From Candidatus Tepidiaquacellales bacterium UBA2330 (lineage in GTDB: Bacteria > Bacteroidota > Ignavibacteria > Tepidaquicellales > Tepidaquicellaceae), in assembly GCA_002344965.1 (NCBI GenBank), contig DDUU01000021.1, forward strand, positions 1-64,000: a DNA stretch of 64,000 nucleotides. The letters run 5' to 3'. A program made the position numbers and the translations under genes. The notes beneath the pieces were generated by a model. It did no database searches. It was given only the letters and a program-made list of their open reading frames with translations, and had not been told where the DNA came from. Numbering within the stretch: the stretch's first letter is position 1; the number at the start of each line of letters is the position of its first letter. This document shows positions 43,001-52,432 of the stretch, piece after piece.

Positions 43001-43702
43001 TTAACTGTCACTACCTTCCGACAAAATTCTCTTCGCTTCACCCAGATCCTTCCTCTCAGTTATCTTCACATTGCTTTTTTCACCCGGTATCACTTTTACT
43101 TTATATCCGTATTTCTCAACTATAGAAGACTCATCGGTTCCGGTAAATCCGTCTTTATACGACCTCAAAAAACATTTCTGAAGTATTTCAGATCCGAATG
43201 CCTGCGGGGTCTGAACTGTTACGACACCATCTCTGTCTATGGTTTCCTTAATTAAAAAATTTTTATCCGTCCTTTTCAAAGTATCACTGACGGCAATACC
43301 CGGAACAGCGCAGCCGAATTTATCCGCCGCCTCTATCACTTCACGGATGAGTTTCGCCGAAACAAGAGGTCTGACCGCGTCATGAATAAGAACAATGTCT
43401 TTTTTCCCTAAGTCAAGATTTATTAATGCGTTATAAACCGAGTCCTGTCTGCGCTTCCCGCCTTCGACAACTTTCTTTACTTTGATAAAATTGTTTTTCC
43501 TGATTATGGAGCAGATCCTGATGAAATTTTCCGGAGCTGCCGCAATAATTATTTCATCAATTCCTTTTACATCATGAAATTTTTTTACAGTATGAGTAAG
43601 TATTTCATCACCGTTTATTTTCAGAAATTGCTTCGGTATTTTGCTTCCGAATCTCACTCCGCTGCCGGATGCCGGTATTATGACTTTTACGGCTCTCTTC
43701 AA
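43001..43702 (-). CDS. ispD: 2-C-methyl-D-erythritol 4-phosphate cytidylyltransferase
   Basis: 233 aa. Nucleotide-binding N-terminus VIIPASGSGVRFGSKIPKQF, then IDEIIIAAAPENF, GGKRRQDSVYNAL, IHDAVRPLVS, the DTLKR segment, VQTPQAF and DESSIVEKYGYKVKVIPG. It makes CDP-methylerythritol in the MEP isoprenoid pathway. An inverted repeat (taaccgtt/aacggtta, 42986-43003) overlaps the stop codon but has no T tract. First gene of the minus-strand run that ends with folE2. Confidence 0.96.
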   Translation of the reverse strand: MKRAVKVIIPASGSGVRFGSKIPKQFLKINGDEILTHTVKKFHDVKGIDEIIIAAAPENFIRICSIIRKNNFIKVKKVVEGGKRRQDSVYNALINLDLGKKDIVLIHDAVRPLVSAKLIREVIEAADKFGCAVPGIAVSDTLKRTDKNFLIKETIDRDGVVTVQTPQAFGSEILQKCFLRSYKDGFTGTDESSIVEKYGYKVKVIPGEKSNVKITERKDLGEAKRILSEGSDS

Positions 43703-44035
43703 TTCTGCTCAGATTTTTTTATTCTGATCAATTCCGGTTCGATGAAAATTAAATTCTGGATTAACTTCCTGCTGCTGATAAAAAATTTGTTTTGTAAAAA
43801 TAATCAAATTAAAAACTTATTACGATATATAATTTTTTAAATTCAGAAAAGAAAAGTAAAACAGCAGCAGAATTTGATTTAAGAAAAAATTTTTTGTGAA
43901 TTCAGAATATACTGCTGAAAATTATATGACGGCTCCGGAAATTTCTATCAATTCACTTTTATACGGGGTTATAGCTTAATGCCCGATAACAGATATTCAC
44001 ATATATTTTTTTTATGAGAAAGGTTATTTTGACAA
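43703..44035. other. Divergent intergenic region
   Basis: 333 AT-rich bases between ispD (-) and a small membrane protein gene (+). It should contain the promoters for both runs, but I see no element strong enough to place. There is no RNA gene or repeat. Confidence 0.6.
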
Positions 44036-44500
44036 ATGAAAAATACATATATAGCTTTATATGTGCTTAGCTTTTTAATTTTTATTTTTACACTGTCAGG
44101 CGGTTCACTGACACGCCCAGTTTTTGAATCTTTGTCAGAGAAGACAATTGAAAAGACGGGTTTCAAAAAATCATACGTTCAGTCCTTTGACAGCAGAATT
44201 GACGATATGATATTCAAATCAAAACAGATAGAGCTCCAGATAGAAAAAATTAAGAATTTTTTCTCTTCGGATAAAATTGATGAAAGCAAATATTCAAAAG
44301 AGGAAAGCAAAATGCTTGAGAATTCTGTTTATGTACCTCTTAAGAATATGTTAATTATGGTTTACCGCTTTCTTACGGTTGTTCTTTCCGTTTTTATACT
44401 TTTTACAGCTGTGATAATTCAGCTTTTCTCAAGAGGAATTGAATTACGAAAAAGGGTGGCAAGACTTGAAGCTGCGTTGTATTCCGGAAACCGCGCATGA
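44036..44500 (+). CDS. Small membrane protein, hypothetical
   Basis: 154 aa. Two membrane segments (residues about 5-24 and 106-132) flank a charged helical region of about 80 residues (residues 25-105), probably a periplasmic coiled coil. No family recognised. Its stop overlaps the start of the threonylcarbamoyl-AMP synthase gene by 4 bases (ATGA), so the two are coupled. Confidence 0.75.
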   Translation: MKNTYIALYVLSFLIFIFTLSGGSLTRPVFESLSEKTIEKTGFKKSYVQSFDSRIDDMIFKSKQIELQIEKIKNFFSSDKIDESKYSKEESKMLENSVYVPLKNMLIMVYRFLTVVLSVFILFTAVIIQLFSRGIELRKRVARLEAALYSGNRA

Positions 44501-45477
44501 CGAAAATAATTACTGACATTGAGACTGCAGCTGAAGAGATCCGTAAAGGAAACATAGCGGGTCTGCCGACCGAAACAGTTTACGGACTCGGAGCAGATGC
44601 ATTAAATGACGCGGCGGTTATTAAAATATTTGAATCAAAAGACAGACCGGTATTTAATCCTGTCATTGTTCATATTCAGGATGCAGATGAAATTGAAAAA
44701 TACAGCTTCGAAATTCCGGATAGAGTATATGACCTTGCGGAAAAATTTTCCCCGGGACCGCTTACTTTTATTCTAAAGAAAACAAATATTATCTCAGATC
44801 TTGTAACTGCCGGCAATGACAGCGTAGGGCTTAGAATTCCGTCAAATCATATATTCAGGGAAGTGCTGAGACTTGCTGAAACTCCTGTCGCCGCTCCGTC
44901 AGCAAACAGGTCAGGCAGGATATCGCCGACTACCGCTGAGGAAGTATTAAAAGAAATGAACGGCAAAATTAATTATATACTGGACGGAGGAAAATGTGAA
45001 ATTGGAATTGAATCCACAGTCTTAAGTTTTTTAAATAATGAAATAAGAATATTAAGACACGGATATATTACTAAGGAAGATATTGAAAAAGTGACAGGTA
45101 AAATAAATGACAGGATCATTAATAATAATATAGATCAGGAATCTGCCGGAAATATTTCACCCGGAATGCTGAAGATACATTACGCTCCGGCTACTCCTTT
45201 ATATAAATGTATTGAACCGGAAACTGCGGAGAGCATTACAGGACTTAAAACGGGTATTCTTGATTTCGCAAAATACAGGAATCTAAAGGAAATCGTTTTC
45301 AACCTTTATTCCGATCTGCGGAAGCTTGATGAATCAGGATTTGACATACTTTTATACAAAGAGATTGAAAACCACGGACTGGGAGCTGCCGTTAATGACA
45401 GATTAAAAAGAGCCGGATCAGGTGAAATAATACTGTCTGAAAATTCATATAAAATAATCAACAATACTAATGAGTGA
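44497..45477 (+). CDS. tsaC: L-threonylcarbamoyladenylate synthase (Sua5 type)
   Basis: 326 aa. An N-terminal YrdC domain (GLPTETVYGLGADALND, SKDRPVFNPVIVHI, SPGPLTFILKK, VGLRIPSN, VAAPSANRSGRISPT, GIESTVLSF) is followed by a linker and the smaller Sua5 domain (SPGMLKIHYAPATPLYK), so it is the long Sua5 form. It makes threonylcarbamoyl-AMP for t6A modification of tRNAs decoding ANN codons. The 3' end overlaps the next gene by 8 bases. Confidence 0.95.
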   Translation: MTKIITDIETAAEEIRKGNIAGLPTETVYGLGADALNDAAVIKIFESKDRPVFNPVIVHIQDADEIEKYSFEIPDRVYDLAEKFSPGPLTFILKKTNIISDLVTAGNDSVGLRIPSNHIFREVLRLAETPVAAPSANRSGRISPTTAEEVLKEMNGKINYILDGGKCEIGIESTVLSFLNNEIRILRHGYITKEDIEKVTGKINDRIINNNIDQESAGNISPGMLKIHYAPATPLYKCIEPETAESITGLKTGILDFAKYRNLKEIVFNLYSDLRKLDESGFDILLYKEIENHGLGAAVNDRLKRAGSGEIILSENSYKIINNTNE

Positions 45478-46780
45478 GAGGATCATAATAGATTTTGATG
45501 ACGAAGAGGATAAATCCAAAAAGGACTACACCGGTAAAGCTGATCCGGAAAAAGAAAGGATCGTAATTGACATAAGCGAAGAGCTGAATAAAATCGATAT
45601 CGAACACATAGATGAAACTTATGAAGATCAGTTAATCAGACAGAAGATTGACTGCTTTTATAAAGGCGGAAGCGGTTTGAATAATTTTTACGAGAGCAGT
45701 CTGAATTTTCCGGAAGGAATTGAAAAGGGATTCAGTCAGTCATTCAGGGTAAATCTGAAGGATGAATTTTTTAACAGCACGCTTTTTAATAACAGATACA
45801 TAATACTCAGTTCGTGTACCGGTCATGTTTATTTTACGGACAGGTTCACGGGATATACCGAACACAAAGAGCACATAAAAGATCAGACGTTTGAAAAGAC
45901 GGGACTGGTCTATTCAAATATTGTCTTTATAAATTCACTTAAGAAAATTTTTCGTTACGGAAAAACGGATGAAAAAATATTCAGCTCTGAGGAAATCTAT
46001 GAAACTTCTGAAGGAGCGTTTATCTGGAGCAATCTGAACAGGCATAAGAATTTAATTCTGTTTACAGACTACGACCCTTTGAAGCAGACTGCCGGAGTTA
46101 ATTTATTAAATGCTGAAAATAAAGATAGTGCAGTCACCGAAAGAAACGATGATAAATTTTTCCGATATGAATTTAAAGTAAGCAGATATATAAGCGACAG
46201 GATATGTATTGCGGGCAAGACGGCGTTTATACTGACAGATTCAAAGCTGCTGATATTTGACATTGAGAAAAGGGCAGGAGCGATGACGGAGCTGAATATA
46301 AAGACGGATGAAAATTCTTTTCTTTTTTATTCGGGTAACAGGATATATATTACAACAACTGATTATGAACTTTACTATTGTGATCTTCCTGTAAACTCCG
46401 GTAATTTCAAAACTACCGGAATAAAAAGTAATTATATAAATTCCACAGGAGGATTTGGCGATAATATTTTTACGGGAACGATGGAGGGCTGGAAATTATT
46501 CAAGTCAACCGGGCTGAAGATATATGAATTTGAAGATGAGTATGAGAACCGGATTGAAAGCATAAGCAGAAATATTTTAGTGATCTCAAAAAGCAACAAG
46601 ATAGTATTCAGCAATCTAAACAGGTTTCAGGAAGCCGAAGGATATGTTATATCTTCCGATAAATTAAATGAATCGGAATTTATAAATTCGGCTGTGATTT
46701 CCGGAAACGAGATTTTCATTTTAACGAGAAAGGGAATTCTTGAATCTTTTACAAACGATAAATTAAATATACATATCTGA
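45470..46780 (+). CDS. Hypothetical protein, possible beta-propeller
   Basis: 436 aa, acidic N-terminal region (residues 1-50: IIIDFDDEEDKSKKD and repeats of the IVIDISEE type), then a series of strand-rich segments (for example YIILSSCTGHVYFTDRFTG, IFRYGKTDEKIF, KLLIFDIEKRAG, LYYCDLPVN, FTGTMEGWKLF). These look like blades of a WD/PQQ-type propeller, but I cannot assign a family. No signal peptide, so probably cytoplasmic. The overlap with tsaC and the 3-base gap to the VWA gene imply one operon. Confidence 0.7.
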   Translation: MSERIIIDFDDEEDKSKKDYTGKADPEKERIVIDISEELNKIDIEHIDETYEDQLIRQKIDCFYKGGSGLNNFYESSLNFPEGIEKGFSQSFRVNLKDEFFNSTLFNNRYIILSSCTGHVYFTDRFTGYTEHKEHIKDQTFEKTGLVYSNIVFINSLKKIFRYGKTDEKIFSSEEIYETSEGAFIWSNLNRHKNLILFTDYDPLKQTAGVNLLNAENKDSAVTERNDDKFFRYEFKVSRYISDRICIAGKTAFILTDSKLLIFDIEKRAGAMTELNIKTDENSFLFYSGNRIYITTTDYELYYCDLPVNSGNFKTTGIKSNYINSTGGFGDNIFTGTMEGWKLFKSTGLKIYEFEDEYENRIESISRNILVISKSNKIVFSNLNRFQEAEGYVISSDKLNESEFINSAVISGNEIFILTRKGILESFTNDKLNIHI

Positions 46781-46783
46781 TCA

Positions 46784-48430
46784 ATGATCAACTTAAGAAA
46801 ATTTTTGTTTATTATTTTTTTTACAGCCGTTTCAACTGTAAATTCGCAGCCGTCTAATCAGTTCATTTTTTTGTTTGACAATTCGGGAAGCATGCTGCCA
46901 TATTACAATAATCCGGAAAGCAGTTTCAGGATATTCAGCAAAGCGTTAATAAAAAATTCGGTACAGGGAAATGATAAAACCGGAATATTTCTTTTCACAA
47001 AGACAGATCCTAAGCGTGCGATAAGTTCTCCGAAAATGCTGTTCAACTCAGGCGCAGATGAAATGATACTGGATAAAATATTTATCAAGTTCACGCCTAT
47101 GCGGGGAAATGATAATCTCACGGGCACAACGGATCTGATAGAAGCTCTTGACAAGGGAATTGCAGCAGTCGAAGGAAACTCGGCAGTGATATGGCTTATC
47201 ACTGATAACATAAACGATAACAGCGGAAGCGGCGACTCGTCATATTCCAACACGCTTGAGTTTTACAAGAAGCTCAGATCGGATGCGAATATTCAGAAAA
47301 TACTTTTGTATCCTATTCCGGAAAAAGCTGTCGACGGAAGCGATACAGCAAAAGGTTACGTTGCATACGGTATCGTATATTCGAAAACCCGTCTTTCGCA
47401 GCCCGAGCTGGAAAGTTATGATACTATTTTAAGACGATGCGGAATAAAGGAAAAAGCTATAACATTAAAGCCGCTTGACATCGGAACTATTGTACTGAAG
47501 CCGCAGATCACGCAGAGTAAAATTACCGACGGTAAAATTTATTTTGACGGATTGTCACTGAGAGGGAAAGGATTTGAAGAAGGAGAGAAAGTTCAGGAGA
47601 CATTTAATGATCTTACTCTGAAATCAAATCTTTATCCTTACATAATAAAGAGCGCAAGACTCAGCGTCGGGCTGGATAATTTCACTTCATCCGACTATTC
47701 AGTGAAATCACTCGGCACGCAGACCATTTCGCCGTCCACAGTCAGCAACGTATCTCCCGAAGGAGAGGTAACCGGATTTTCGGTGATATTCAATCTGCCG
47801 GAGATCACTCCGAATTTTTCCTTCAACACAATTTTCAAAGAGGATTTTACGATCGGCGGGGATTTGATACTCGAAGTTTCGCAGGTAGATATTTTACTGG
47901 ATGAGAATTACGTAAACCGATTCAGAGAACTCTTCGCGCTTCAGTCAGTTCCGGAAATTTTTCAGCCGGTGCTGAAGGATAAAAAAATAATCACAAAGAT
48001 CCCTCTTGAGATAAGAATGAGGTACGGACCGTGGAGATTATTCGTTCTGATAGGAATGATTGCGCTGATACTGGGACTTATATTGTTTTTCCTGTTAATG
48101 ATTTTTAAGAAAAAATGTTTCGGGGTTTCAATTGACAACGGTCCGGTGCAGGATGTATGTCTCGGCGGGTTTTCCTCCTATTCGGTTTCGACGGGAATGT
48201 CAGGCGAGCTGGGTAAAATAAAAAAATCTTTGACCGGAAGACTTAGCTTTGAATATTCGAAGAGCACCAATACCCCGGGCGCAAAAGCCGCGCTTACAGA
48301 AAACATACCTATTGAGATTCAGTATGAAGATGAAGGATTCAGGACGAATTCAGTATCGCTGATGATAACAGAAACCGATAAAGGAGCTGACAGAAATCTC
48401 GGTGATACGGATGATACGGGTATATACTGA
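46784..48430 (+). CDS. Membrane-anchored von Willebrand factor A domain protein
   Basis: 548 aa. Signal peptide (residues 1-22, ending VNSQ). A VWA domain from about residue 25 to 205 carries the metal-dependent adhesion site DNSGSM (DxSxS) and a later TTDL Thr. A beta-rich middle region follows. A strong membrane helix is at about residues 415-438 (LFVLIGMIALILGLILFF), with a small C-terminal cytoplasmic part. VWA proteins bind ligands through Mg2+ and often act in assembly or surface complexes. The neighbours are a propeller-like protein upstream and a large outer-membrane protein downstream. Confidence 0.83.
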   Translation: MINLRKFLFIIFFTAVSTVNSQPSNQFIFLFDNSGSMLPYYNNPESSFRIFSKALIKNSVQGNDKTGIFLFTKTDPKRAISSPKMLFNSGADEMILDKIFIKFTPMRGNDNLTGTTDLIEALDKGIAAVEGNSAVIWLITDNINDNSGSGDSSYSNTLEFYKKLRSDANIQKILLYPIPEKAVDGSDTAKGYVAYGIVYSKTRLSQPELESYDTILRRCGIKEKAITLKPLDIGTIVLKPQITQSKITDGKIYFDGLSLRGKGFEEGEKVQETFNDLTLKSNLYPYIIKSARLSVGLDNFTSSDYSVKSLGTQTISPSTVSNVSPEGEVTGFSVIFNLPEITPNFSFNTIFKEDFTIGGDLILEVSQVDILLDENYVNRFRELFALQSVPEIFQPVLKDKKIITKIPLEIRMRYGPWRLFVLIGMIALILGLILFFLLMIFKKKCFGVSIDNGPVQDVCLGGFSSYSVSTGMSGELGKIKKSLTGRLSFEYSKSTNTPGAKAALTENIPIEIQYEDEGFRTNSVSLMITETDKGADRNLGDTDDTGIY

Positions 48431-48602
48431 CGCAGAAAAATGTAAAACTTATTTTATTAATTAATTAATTTTTTGATTATACATTTATTAATTTAACAGA
48501 GGAAATATTTTATCTGAAAACCGTAATTTATTTTATGAAATAAAATTAAACAGTAAACAGATTTAATCTTGATTCAGAGATACGGTTAACTTAAACAGAG
48601 TA

Positions 48603-51600
48603 ATGTTAATCAAAAAATTTATAATTCTTTTACCGCTGCTTTTTCTCGCTGCCAGTCTTTATTCACAGCAGGATCCGAATTATAAAACAGTTATTACACA
48701 GATTGGTAACAGGGATACTCTGATAACTCTTCCCGAGAAATTCATAATTCCGTTTTCTGAAATACTAACACTTCAAAATAAAGTACTGACACCGGTAAGC
48801 GACTACAAACTTGATCACCGTCAGGGAATCATAACGCTCAGTAAAGAGCTGTTCAGCAAATACGAGCTTGATACTTTTCAGATATATTCATTGAAAACAG
48901 ATTACGATGTATTTCCTTATGATATAAAGGAGGAGTATTCCAATTTTGAGATCATAACGGAGAGGGATACCGTTACAGGCGATTCCATAATGATAGCGAC
49001 GCAGACCAAGGATTTCATGGGCAGTTTATTTGAGGGAACCGATCTTCAGAAATCCGGAAGTTTATTCAGAGGTGTTACGATCGGTTCAAACCGCGATCTC
49101 TCGCTAAACTCAGGATTCCGTCTTCAGCTGAACGGAAAACTTACAAACGATATAGAAATAAATGCAGCGCTTACTGACGAGACAACTCCGATACAGCCGG
49201 AAGGTAACACGCAGAAGCTTCAGGAGCTTGATAATGTTTTTATAGAACTGAAGGGTCAGGATTTTACGGGAACAATAGGCGATATTAAAATAGATTTTTT
49301 AAATACCGAGTTTTCAAATTTTTCAAGAAAGATACAGGGAGCGAAGGGATACGGAGTTTACGGTAACGGGCTTGGGAATATACTGCTGAGCGGAGCTGTG
49401 CAGAGAGGGAAATACAATACAAATTCTTTTAACGGCAGGGACGGTATTCAGGGACCGTATTATCTGATAGGAAATGACAATGAGATAAACATACTTGTAC
49501 TGTCCGGAACTGAAAAAGTATATCTTGACGGAATTGAAATGATCCGCGGTGAGCAGGCGGATTACATTATTGATTACGGCATAGGGACGATTACGTTTAC
49601 AAACAAAAGGATCATATCATCAGCTTCAAGAGTTATAGTTGACTTTGAATATACAGACAGAAAATATTCAAGGACTCTTATCACCGGAGCTAACAACCTG
49701 AATCTGCTTAACAATAAATTAAGAGTCGGATTCTCATATGTGAATGAAAATGACAATGAAGACAAGACAATTGATTTCACTCTGACTGAAGCGGATAAGG
49801 AAATTCTCGAACAGGCGGGCGATGACAGATTCAAAGCGGTAAAGTCAGGCGTTGAGTTTGTGGGACGCGATACAGCAACCGGACTCGGAAAAGGACTTTA
49901 TATAAAATCCGATACTCTTATAAATTCCGAAAGCGTAACTGTATATAAATATTTGCCGAATGATACTAACGCATTATATCAGGTTACATTTTCCTTTGTC
50001 GGACAGGGAAAAGGAAACTATCTGCAGAAGAGTTCGCTGGAGTATAGTTTCAACGGACTTGCACAGGGGAATTTTGATACTGTGGTATTTATACCTCTTC
50101 CTAACGCATATCAGATCGGTGACATTAAAATAAAATATGAGTCCTCTCCAAAGCGAGAGTTTACGCTCGATCTGGAAACAGCAATATCAACGCTTGACGC
50201 GAATAAATTTTCAGACATAGATGATAACAATAATTCAGGTGTGGCTTTTTTCGGATTACTGGGCGTAAGCAAACAGAACTTTAATTTTTTAGGAGCGAAG
50301 TTAAATTCATTAGAGCTTAAGTTAAAAAGTAAAATAGTAAACAAAATATTTGCGCCGTTAGAAAGATATAATCCTGTTGAGTTTTACAGACAGTATGATA
50401 TTCAGGATTCCAACAAACTCACCGAAGATCTGAGAGAAGCTTCGCTGATTGTATCACCGGTTGAGTATGTGAGGTTTAACGCGCAGTTCGGTCAGCTTTT
50501 AAGAGGTGACGGATTTGACGCGCTGAGATCATCCGCAGAATTTATTATGAGGGACGAAACCAAAGACATACCCGATGTGCTTTATAATATAGAATTTATA
50601 AAATCCGATAACACATACATTAATACAAACAGCAACTGGCTCAGACAGTTTGCAACCGCAGGTTATAAAAAATATTTCGGCGGATTTTCATTTGACAATC
50701 CGAATATGGAATTCCGTATGGATTTTATTCAGGAGAACAGACGAAACAAAGTACAGGGACTGACCGGTGACAGTCTTCAGGCAGGAAGTTTTTCATTCTA
50801 CGAAATAAAACCTAAGCTCATACTGAATAATTTATTTGACGTGAATCTTTATACAGAAATCGGATTAAGAAAGGATAATCTTCCGGTCAACGGAGTCCTT
50901 CAAAAGGAATCACAAACTTTTAAACAGACTTACGGATTGAGATACAGCGGCGTGCAGTGGGTATCTACATTTCTCGAACTCACGCACAGAAAAAAAGATT
51001 TTGACAATGCGTTTGTATCGGAAACCAACACTAATAATAACTCACTGCTTGTTAACTGGCAGACGAGGTTAGATCCTTTAAACGGTTCGCTGCTTTCGGA
51101 TTTTTATTACAATACTACAAGCGAAAGACAGGCCAGGGTAGAAAGGATCTTTGTCGAAGTGAGGGTAGGTGAAGGAAATTATATATATCTTGGTGATCTG
51201 AATGCAAACGGACTGAAGGATGAGAATGAATTTCAGCTGACGAATTTTGATGACGGAAATTACATACGCATCAATCAGCCGACCAGCGAGTTATTTCCGG
51301 TAACTGCGCTGAACTCTTCCGTCAGATTCAATATAAAGCCGTCGAGATTTTTCACCGTTACAGGCAGCGACGTTTTTTCGGAGATACTTCGAAATACAAC
51401 CGCCGAAACATATTTAAGGGTAGAAGAAAAAAGTAAATCCCCGAATCCGGAAGACATATATTTTTTAAAGTTCAGCACTTTTCAGAATGATTCAAACACG
51501 TTATTCGGTTCAAGTCTTATACAGCAGGATATTAATTTTTTTGAATTCAACACTGCATATTCACTTAAGTTCAGATTTATACAACAGAGAAATTTAAATC

Positions 51601-52151
51601 AGTTTGTAAGCGGTAACGAGAGATTTTTCGGAATTCAGAAATCAGTAAAGCTGAAGCTTGGACTGACGAATGACATTACAACACTGTTTGAATACCTGAA
51701 CAGAACTGACAGAAACGAAGCTCCGGTTAACTCCGTCAGAAACAGGGATATTAAATCAGAAGGCATATCAGGAGATTTTTCATACAGACCCATTCCGGAA
51801 GTCGAAAGCGGATTCGTTCTGAATTTTTCAAAAGCAACTGATAGTTATCCGACAGTACCCTTACAGGCGGATATTAACAGGATACTATTCAGAATTATAT
51901 ATTCTTTTACATTATCCGGAAGGATAAGAGCGGAAGTGGAAAGGGACAACATTAAGCTCAATAATCCTGACGCAGCTTTTCCATATGAGCTCACAAACGG
52001 CAGACCTGTCGGGAGCAGTATATTGTGGAGAATATTATTTGATTACAGCATAAGTAAAAATCTGCAGGCGACCTTTAATTATGACGGCAGATCGGAGAGT
52101 AACAGAAATGTAATTCACACCGGACGCGCTGAAATAAAAGCTTTTTTCTGA
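48603..52151 (+). CDS. Large outer-membrane beta-barrel protein, hypothetical
   Basis: 1182 aa. Signal peptide (residues 1-21, ending ASLYSQ). An N-terminal part contains small beta domains that recur (for example VLTPVSDYKLDHRQGIITLS and MIRGEQADYIIDYGIGTITF). A long stretch of alternating polar/hydrophobic strands follows and ends in an aromatic strand (EIKAFF), as expected for a large outer-membrane barrel. I do not recognise a named family, though the 'sheet-Y-x-I-D-Y-x-x-G-x-I-x-F' unit appears in big surface or secretion proteins of Bacteroidota. The 172-base gap before it has no other gene. Confidence 0.75.
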   Translation: MLIKKFIILLPLLFLAASLYSQQDPNYKTVITQIGNRDTLITLPEKFIIPFSEILTLQNKVLTPVSDYKLDHRQGIITLSKELFSKYELDTFQIYSLKTDYDVFPYDIKEEYSNFEIITERDTVTGDSIMIATQTKDFMGSLFEGTDLQKSGSLFRGVTIGSNRDLSLNSGFRLQLNGKLTNDIEINAALTDETTPIQPEGNTQKLQELDNVFIELKGQDFTGTIGDIKIDFLNTEFSNFSRKIQGAKGYGVYGNGLGNILLSGAVQRGKYNTNSFNGRDGIQGPYYLIGNDNEINILVLSGTEKVYLDGIEMIRGEQADYIIDYGIGTITFTNKRIISSASRVIVDFEYTDRKYSRTLITGANNLNLLNNKLRVGFSYVNENDNEDKTIDFTLTEADKEILEQAGDDRFKAVKSGVEFVGRDTATGLGKGLYIKSDTLINSESVTVYKYLPNDTNALYQVTFSFVGQGKGNYLQKSSLEYSFNGLAQGNFDTVVFIPLPNAYQIGDIKIKYESSPKREFTLDLETAISTLDANKFSDIDDNNNSGVAFFGLLGVSKQNFNFLGAKLNSLELKLKSKIVNKIFAPLERYNPVEFYRQYDIQDSNKLTEDLREASLIVSPVEYVRFNAQFGQLLRGDGFDALRSSAEFIMRDETKDIPDVLYNIEFIKSDNTYINTNSNWLRQFATAGYKKYFGGFSFDNPNMEFRMDFIQENRRNKVQGLTGDSLQAGSFSFYEIKPKLILNNLFDVNLYTEIGLRKDNLPVNGVLQKESQTFKQTYGLRYSGVQWVSTFLELTHRKKDFDNAFVSETNTNNNSLLVNWQTRLDPLNGSLLSDFYYNTTSERQARVERIFVEVRVGEGNYIYLGDLNANGLKDENEFQLTNFDDGNYIRINQPTSELFPVTALNSSVRFNIKPSRFFTVTGSDVFSEILRNTTAETYLRVEEKSKSPNPEDIYFLKFSTFQNDSNTLFGSSLIQQDINFFEFNTAYSLKFRFIQQRNLNQFVSGNERFFGIQKSVKLKLGLTNDITTLFEYLNRTDRNEAPVNSVRNRDIKSEGISGDFSYRPIPEVESGFVLNFSKATDSYPTVPLQADINRILFRIIYSFTLSGRIRAEVERDNIKLNNPDAAFPYELTNGRPVGSSILWRILFDYSISKNLQATFNYDGRSESNRNVIHTGRAEIKAFF

Positions 52152-52432
52152 AAAGAGAAATCTGTATTGGAATACGCCAAATCCCGTTTCATTCAGAACC
52201 GGGAAAACGTCAGTATCGGAAAGCAAATTACAGAAAATAAATCAGTTAAAACTAAAACAGTAATACGGACAACTTAATAGAAATAAATTCAGTTCAGATA
52301 AAACTACGGAAAGAATGTTTATCTAAAAACTTACAGGCGTGCGTTCGGAACTTATTTTCCTTAATTAAATACAAGATTAATCTTAACAAACAGTAATAAA
52401 TACAAAACTAAAATACTTGGCAATAAAGTAAA

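Noticed and set aside
42985..43004. Inverted repeat taaccgtt/aacggtta at the ispD stop codon as a terminator
   Set aside because: It has an 8-bp stem but no T tract, and the downstream esterase gene starts 54 bases later in the same direction, so read-through is expected.
43703..44035. Small RNA or riboswitch between ispD and the small membrane gene
   Set aside because: No conserved fold or terminator is recognisable; simply AT-rich divergent promoter space.
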